Position numbers and translations under genes: made by a program. From Akkermansiaceae bacterium (GTDB lineage Bacteria; Verrucomicrobiota; Verrucomicrobiia; Verrucomicrobiales; Akkermansiaceae): DNA of 48,056 nucleotides. The stretch is from contig JANYFB010000114.1 of the NCBI GenBank assembly GCA_025362955.1, positions 1 to 48,056 of the forward strand, read 5' to 3'. This document shows, piece by piece, positions 44,998 to 48,056 of this stretch (position 1 is the stretch's first letter; the number at the start of each line of letters is the position of its first letter). The notes under the pieces are model-generated. The model was not told the DNA's origin. It ran no database searches and saw nothing but the letters and a program-made list of their open reading frames with translations.

Positions 44998-47907
44998 ATG
45001 GCCGATATTCATATTCATAAACTCCGCTCCCACACCAAGAACGGCGAATTCATCGTCAGTGCGCGAGTCGCAGGTGACGATGTTTGGTTCTCGTCCAAGG
45101 ATGTGGAATTGCGAGCCATCCCGGAGGCATTTCTATCCGCATTTCTGATAGCTGCACAGCTTCAGGGGGACCGCCTTTGTTCCGAGAAAGGAGTATGCCG
45201 CAGTTGGTTGGATAATGCCGAAAAACTCCTCCCGGTCACCGCCGATTTGTGGCACCTCAAGGCCCAGACCCCATTCGCCCCGTCTGGAACTCGTGTGACG
45301 GAGTGGAAGGGCAACAGGAAAACCGCGCTGTTCTTCACCTGCGGCACGGACTCATTCCACACTCTGCTAGACCACAGCCCCAAGCCTGACGCATTGATCA
45401 GCGTGTTTGGCTACGACATTGCATTGCACAACCAAGCCCGGCAGGACGAAGCGACAAGATCCCTACAGGATGTCGCCAGATCCCTCGGCATACCTGTGAT
45501 CCAGATTAAGACCAATCTCCGCCAGCACCCCTACTTCAACAAGGCGAAATGGGGCCAGACCCAAGGAAGCGCTGAGGCTGCGGTCGCCCATCTGCTGGAA
45601 CCTTTCTATCAAGACTTCACCCTGAGCTCCAGTAGCCGAATTTCCGAGCCGCAGCCCACTGGATCGAGCTGCCAAACCGACTATTTTTTAGGCTCCAAAA
45701 TAATCAGCTTCCACAAGTGGGGCTCAGACCTCTCACAAGCGGAAAAAATGGAACGGATCGCGGATCACCCGCTAGTCAGACAGCACCTGCGTGTCTGCTG
45801 GCAGACCACGGAACCCGCCTCTAACTGCGGTCGATGCGCAAAGTGCGTGGCCGCCCTGGTTTCTCTAACTTGGGCGGGAAAGTTCGACCTGCTGAAAAAT
45901 CGTTTCCAGGAGATCCCGTCCCTGCCGGAAGCGGTCGCCAAATGGAAACTCGATCCTATCCAATCACCGGATGAACTTGATGCCGTCTATCTGCGGCCCG
46001 AACGCCTGCCGGAACCTCTCCGGGCAGCAATTATCAGTCGCCGCACCTCGTTGCTACGTACGATTCATTCACAGGAAGTTTTGCAATCGTTTCCTCGGCA
46101 CCAACTGTTGGAGGATCGCGTTTTTAAGCCGCTGATGAACCTGTCAAAAGATCATCAGGTCTATTACCACAAAGTTCCCGGAAACGTCGGCGACGACCTG
46201 ATCCACGCTGCAGCGCACCAGTTGTTCCAACGATTCGGCATTACCCTCACGGATCGCCTGGAGGAGGCCGATCAAGTCGTCATGTGCGGCGGCGGAAGCA
46301 TTGGCATCTGGGAGGGATGCGCGAAGTTACGCGAGAAGATTTACGCTCATTGTGAGGCCCGGAGCATTCCCGTGATCCTTCATCCTCAGAGCGTTGGAGG
46401 TGCCGGAGAAAAAATTCCCGAAATTGTCCGCCATCGGTTTGTCAGAGAGTGGGACAGTCTGCCCGCGATGCCCGGTGCCCGACTCATGCCTGATTTGGCA
46501 CTTGGATATCGCTTGGACCGTAATTATGGAACTCCTTTGTTTGATCGCGGGATTTTCCTCCGCAAGGATCTTGAAGGGCGTTTTTCGAACTATCCCGGAA
46601 ACATTGGCGATCCTCCCCATCTGGTTCCCCGAGATTTGCAGGATTATTTCCAGCTCGCTGCCAGCTACCGTCATTTGGTAACGGACCGGTTGCACTTCGC
46701 CATTGCGGGGCTTTTGCTGAAACGCCGCGTTACGCTGCTTCCCAACCATTACCATAAGAATCGGAGTATGTGGGAAACCTGGCTGAAGGATCTTGGTTGT
46801 GAATGGGCTGAAAGCCCAGAACTCGCCTTTGAGAATATTTCTGATACGAAGCCCCTCCCCTACCTCCAGCCGAAATCCTGCCGCCTTGGGATGGTCATGT
46901 GTGTTCATAACGAAGAAAAACTCATCGAAATCAACCTCCGCTACCACCATGCGATAGGGGTGGATGTCGCGTATCTTTTTCTTGATCGTTGCACGGACCG
47001 GACCGAGGAAATTGCCCGCAAATTTCCTTGGGTCCAGATCATTCACCGGGACACCCCGGACGACCCGCATTTTTTCCGAACCCATCAGGTCGCTTGCATG
47101 GACGATGCCTTGCAACTGGCCCGCATTGACGGGTTGGATTGGCTGTTGGGAATCGATGCCGATGAGTTTGCCTTTGCAAATTACGCGGTCGAAGAAGGCA
47201 CACTCAGCGAGCACAATCTAGAACTTCTCCCGCCCCCGCTTCGAGATTCACCACAGGCTCGACGCTGGTTGCGTGCGAATTTGAAATGCTTGCTAGTGGA
47301 CGTTTCTCCCGACATCGATCAAATTTTGTTAGCAACTAGAGAGGCATTGCCATTGCGTTTGCCTGAGGCATCCCCTTTCTGGCGGCAGGAATTTTTTATC
47401 GCCGACGGCGAATACCCTGGAGAGGTTCTTGATCCTGGCACAGGCACCCCTCGGAAGCTGCAGCAGTGGCTCGGACACCGCTTGGGAAAACCCATCATTC
47501 GTACATCGGCTAAGGCTCAGGCACTCAATGCGCATTTGTGGACGAAATGGCAGGGGGCGCGGACTCCTAATTTTGCTTGGGAGTTCCCACTTCCAACGCT
47601 ACGACGCGGCTGGCATGCTCACTACCTCTGTATCGATCCGGCGATTTGGCTGAAAAAATTTCAGGATGTCGCGCGTCATCATGAAGTCTGGCCGAATGGT
47701 TCGCCGGTGCCCTTTCCGAAATTGGAATGGAGCCGTGCAGCCAAAAACTGGAGTGAGACGGATGCGGAAAAATATCTTCGCGAAGGCGTGCAGATCTCCC
47801 GGATCACTGCGGAGAAATGGACCCGCGAACTGAAGGGGGTGATCCACCATCCGATACTCGGCGGTATGCTTGATGAGGTAATGGCTGTCACCATGGCTAT
47901 CGCCTGA
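44998..47907 (+). CDS. Three-domain protein: PP-loop ATPase-like, polysaccharide pyruvyl transferase-like and GT2/GT92-like glycosyltransferase domains
   Basis: N: TALFFTCGTDSFHTLLDH and SNCGRCAKCVAALVSL; middle: YYHKVPGNVGDDLIHAAAHQLF, MCGGGSIG, YRHLVTDRLHFAIAGLLLKRRVTLLPNHYHKN; C: LGMVMCVHNEEKLIEINLRYHHAIGVDVAYLFLDRCTDRTEEIAR, WLLGIDADEF. Confidence 0.72.
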   Translation: MADIHIHKLRSHTKNGEFIVSARVAGDDVWFSSKDVELRAIPEAFLSAFLIAAQLQGDRLCSEKGVCRSWLDNAEKLLPVTADLWHLKAQTPFAPSGTRVTEWKGNRKTALFFTCGTDSFHTLLDHSPKPDALISVFGYDIALHNQARQDEATRSLQDVARSLGIPVIQIKTNLRQHPYFNKAKWGQTQGSAEAAVAHLLEPFYQDFTLSSSSRISEPQPTGSSCQTDYFLGSKIISFHKWGSDLSQAEKMERIADHPLVRQHLRVCWQTTEPASNCGRCAKCVAALVSLTWAGKFDLLKNRFQEIPSLPEAVAKWKLDPIQSPDELDAVYLRPERLPEPLRAAIISRRTSLLRTIHSQEVLQSFPRHQLLEDRVFKPLMNLSKDHQVYYHKVPGNVGDDLIHAAAHQLFQRFGITLTDRLEEADQVVMCGGGSIGIWEGCAKLREKIYAHCEARSIPVILHPQSVGGAGEKIPEIVRHRFVREWDSLPAMPGARLMPDLALGYRLDRNYGTPLFDRGIFLRKDLEGRFSNYPGNIGDPPHLVPRDLQDYFQLAASYRHLVTDRLHFAIAGLLLKRRVTLLPNHYHKNRSMWETWLKDLGCEWAESPELAFENISDTKPLPYLQPKSCRLGMVMCVHNEEKLIEINLRYHHAIGVDVAYLFLDRCTDRTEEIARKFPWVQIIHRDTPDDPHFFRTHQVACMDDALQLARIDGLDWLLGIDADEFAFANYAVEEGTLSEHNLELLPPPLRDSPQARRWLRANLKCLLVDVSPDIDQILLATREALPLRLPEASPFWRQEFFIADGEYPGEVLDPGTGTPRKLQQWLGHRLGKPIIRTSAKAQALNAHLWTKWQGARTPNFAWEFPLPTLRRGWHAHYLCIDPAIWLKKFQDVARHHEVWPNGSPVPFPKLEWSRAAKNWSETDAEKYLREGVQISRITAEKWTRELKGVIHHPILGGMLDEVMAVTMAIA

Positions 47908-47945
47908 TCCGACTTCCAAGTTTGTCAGATCCGCCTTATCCCAGC

Positions 47946-47982
47946 AAAAAAAGAGCCCGGCTCCAATTGCTTGGAGCCGGGC
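47946..47982 (-). terminator. Rho-independent terminator of a minus-strand rRNA operon
   Basis: Perfect 12-bp stem GCCCGGCTCCAA-ttgc-TTGGAGCCGGGC next to an A run on the plus strand (T run on minus). Confidence 0.88.
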
Positions 47983-47985
47983 ATA

Positions 47986-48056
47986 TACCTGGCGACGACC
48001 TACTCTCACAAGACCTATCGTCTCACTACCATTGGCGCTGCGGCGTTTCACTTCCG
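47986..48056 (-). rRNA. rrf: 5S ribosomal RNA, 3' part, continuing beyond the window
   Basis: Plus strand cctggcgacgacctactctcacaagacc...cactaccattggcgctgcggcgtttcacttc is the reverse complement of the 5S 3' region (GAAGTGAAACGCCGCAGCGCCAATGGTAGTG...GAGAGTAGG...CCAGG). Confidence 0.9.

Noticed and set aside
47599-48051. Minus-strand ORF at the right end
   Set aside because: It runs through the 5S rRNA, the terminator and the antisense of the 969-aa gene.

Overview
This looks like a Verrucomicrobia-type chromosomal segment, judged from gene content (paired DUF1552/DUF1592-type genes, a PVC-type heme-binding protein, a DUF4331 protein). It is mostly housekeeping and catabolic genes: tag, glyS, mutS, alpha-amylase, an SbmA/YddA-like ABC transporter, an acetate-type symporter with DUF485, tsaB, a 4-hydroxyproline catabolic operon, rhamnulokinase, asnS, and the 3' end of a 5S rRNA at the right edge. 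Three things stand out. (1) A glycoside hydrolase family 1 ORF (minus strand, 934..3078) carries an inserted family-3 solute-binding-protein domain whose two halves are in swapped order. This reads as a circularly permuted sensor domain inside an enzyme barrel. (2) A small integron cassette array with no integrase (CALIN) lies at about 5541..8203. It has four complete attC-like sites and one truncated site, and four cassettes each begin with a sequence exactly complementary to the R'' box at their own end. (3) A 969-aa ORF (44998..47907) appears to fuse a PP-loop ATPase, a polysaccharide pyruvyl-transferase-like domain and a glycosyltransferase-like domain. There is also a striking excess of CTAAC/GTTAG pentamers, placed by synonymous codon choice in core genes and absent from the cassette ORFs I read. 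All calls come from reading the sequence and supplied translations; no searches were run.
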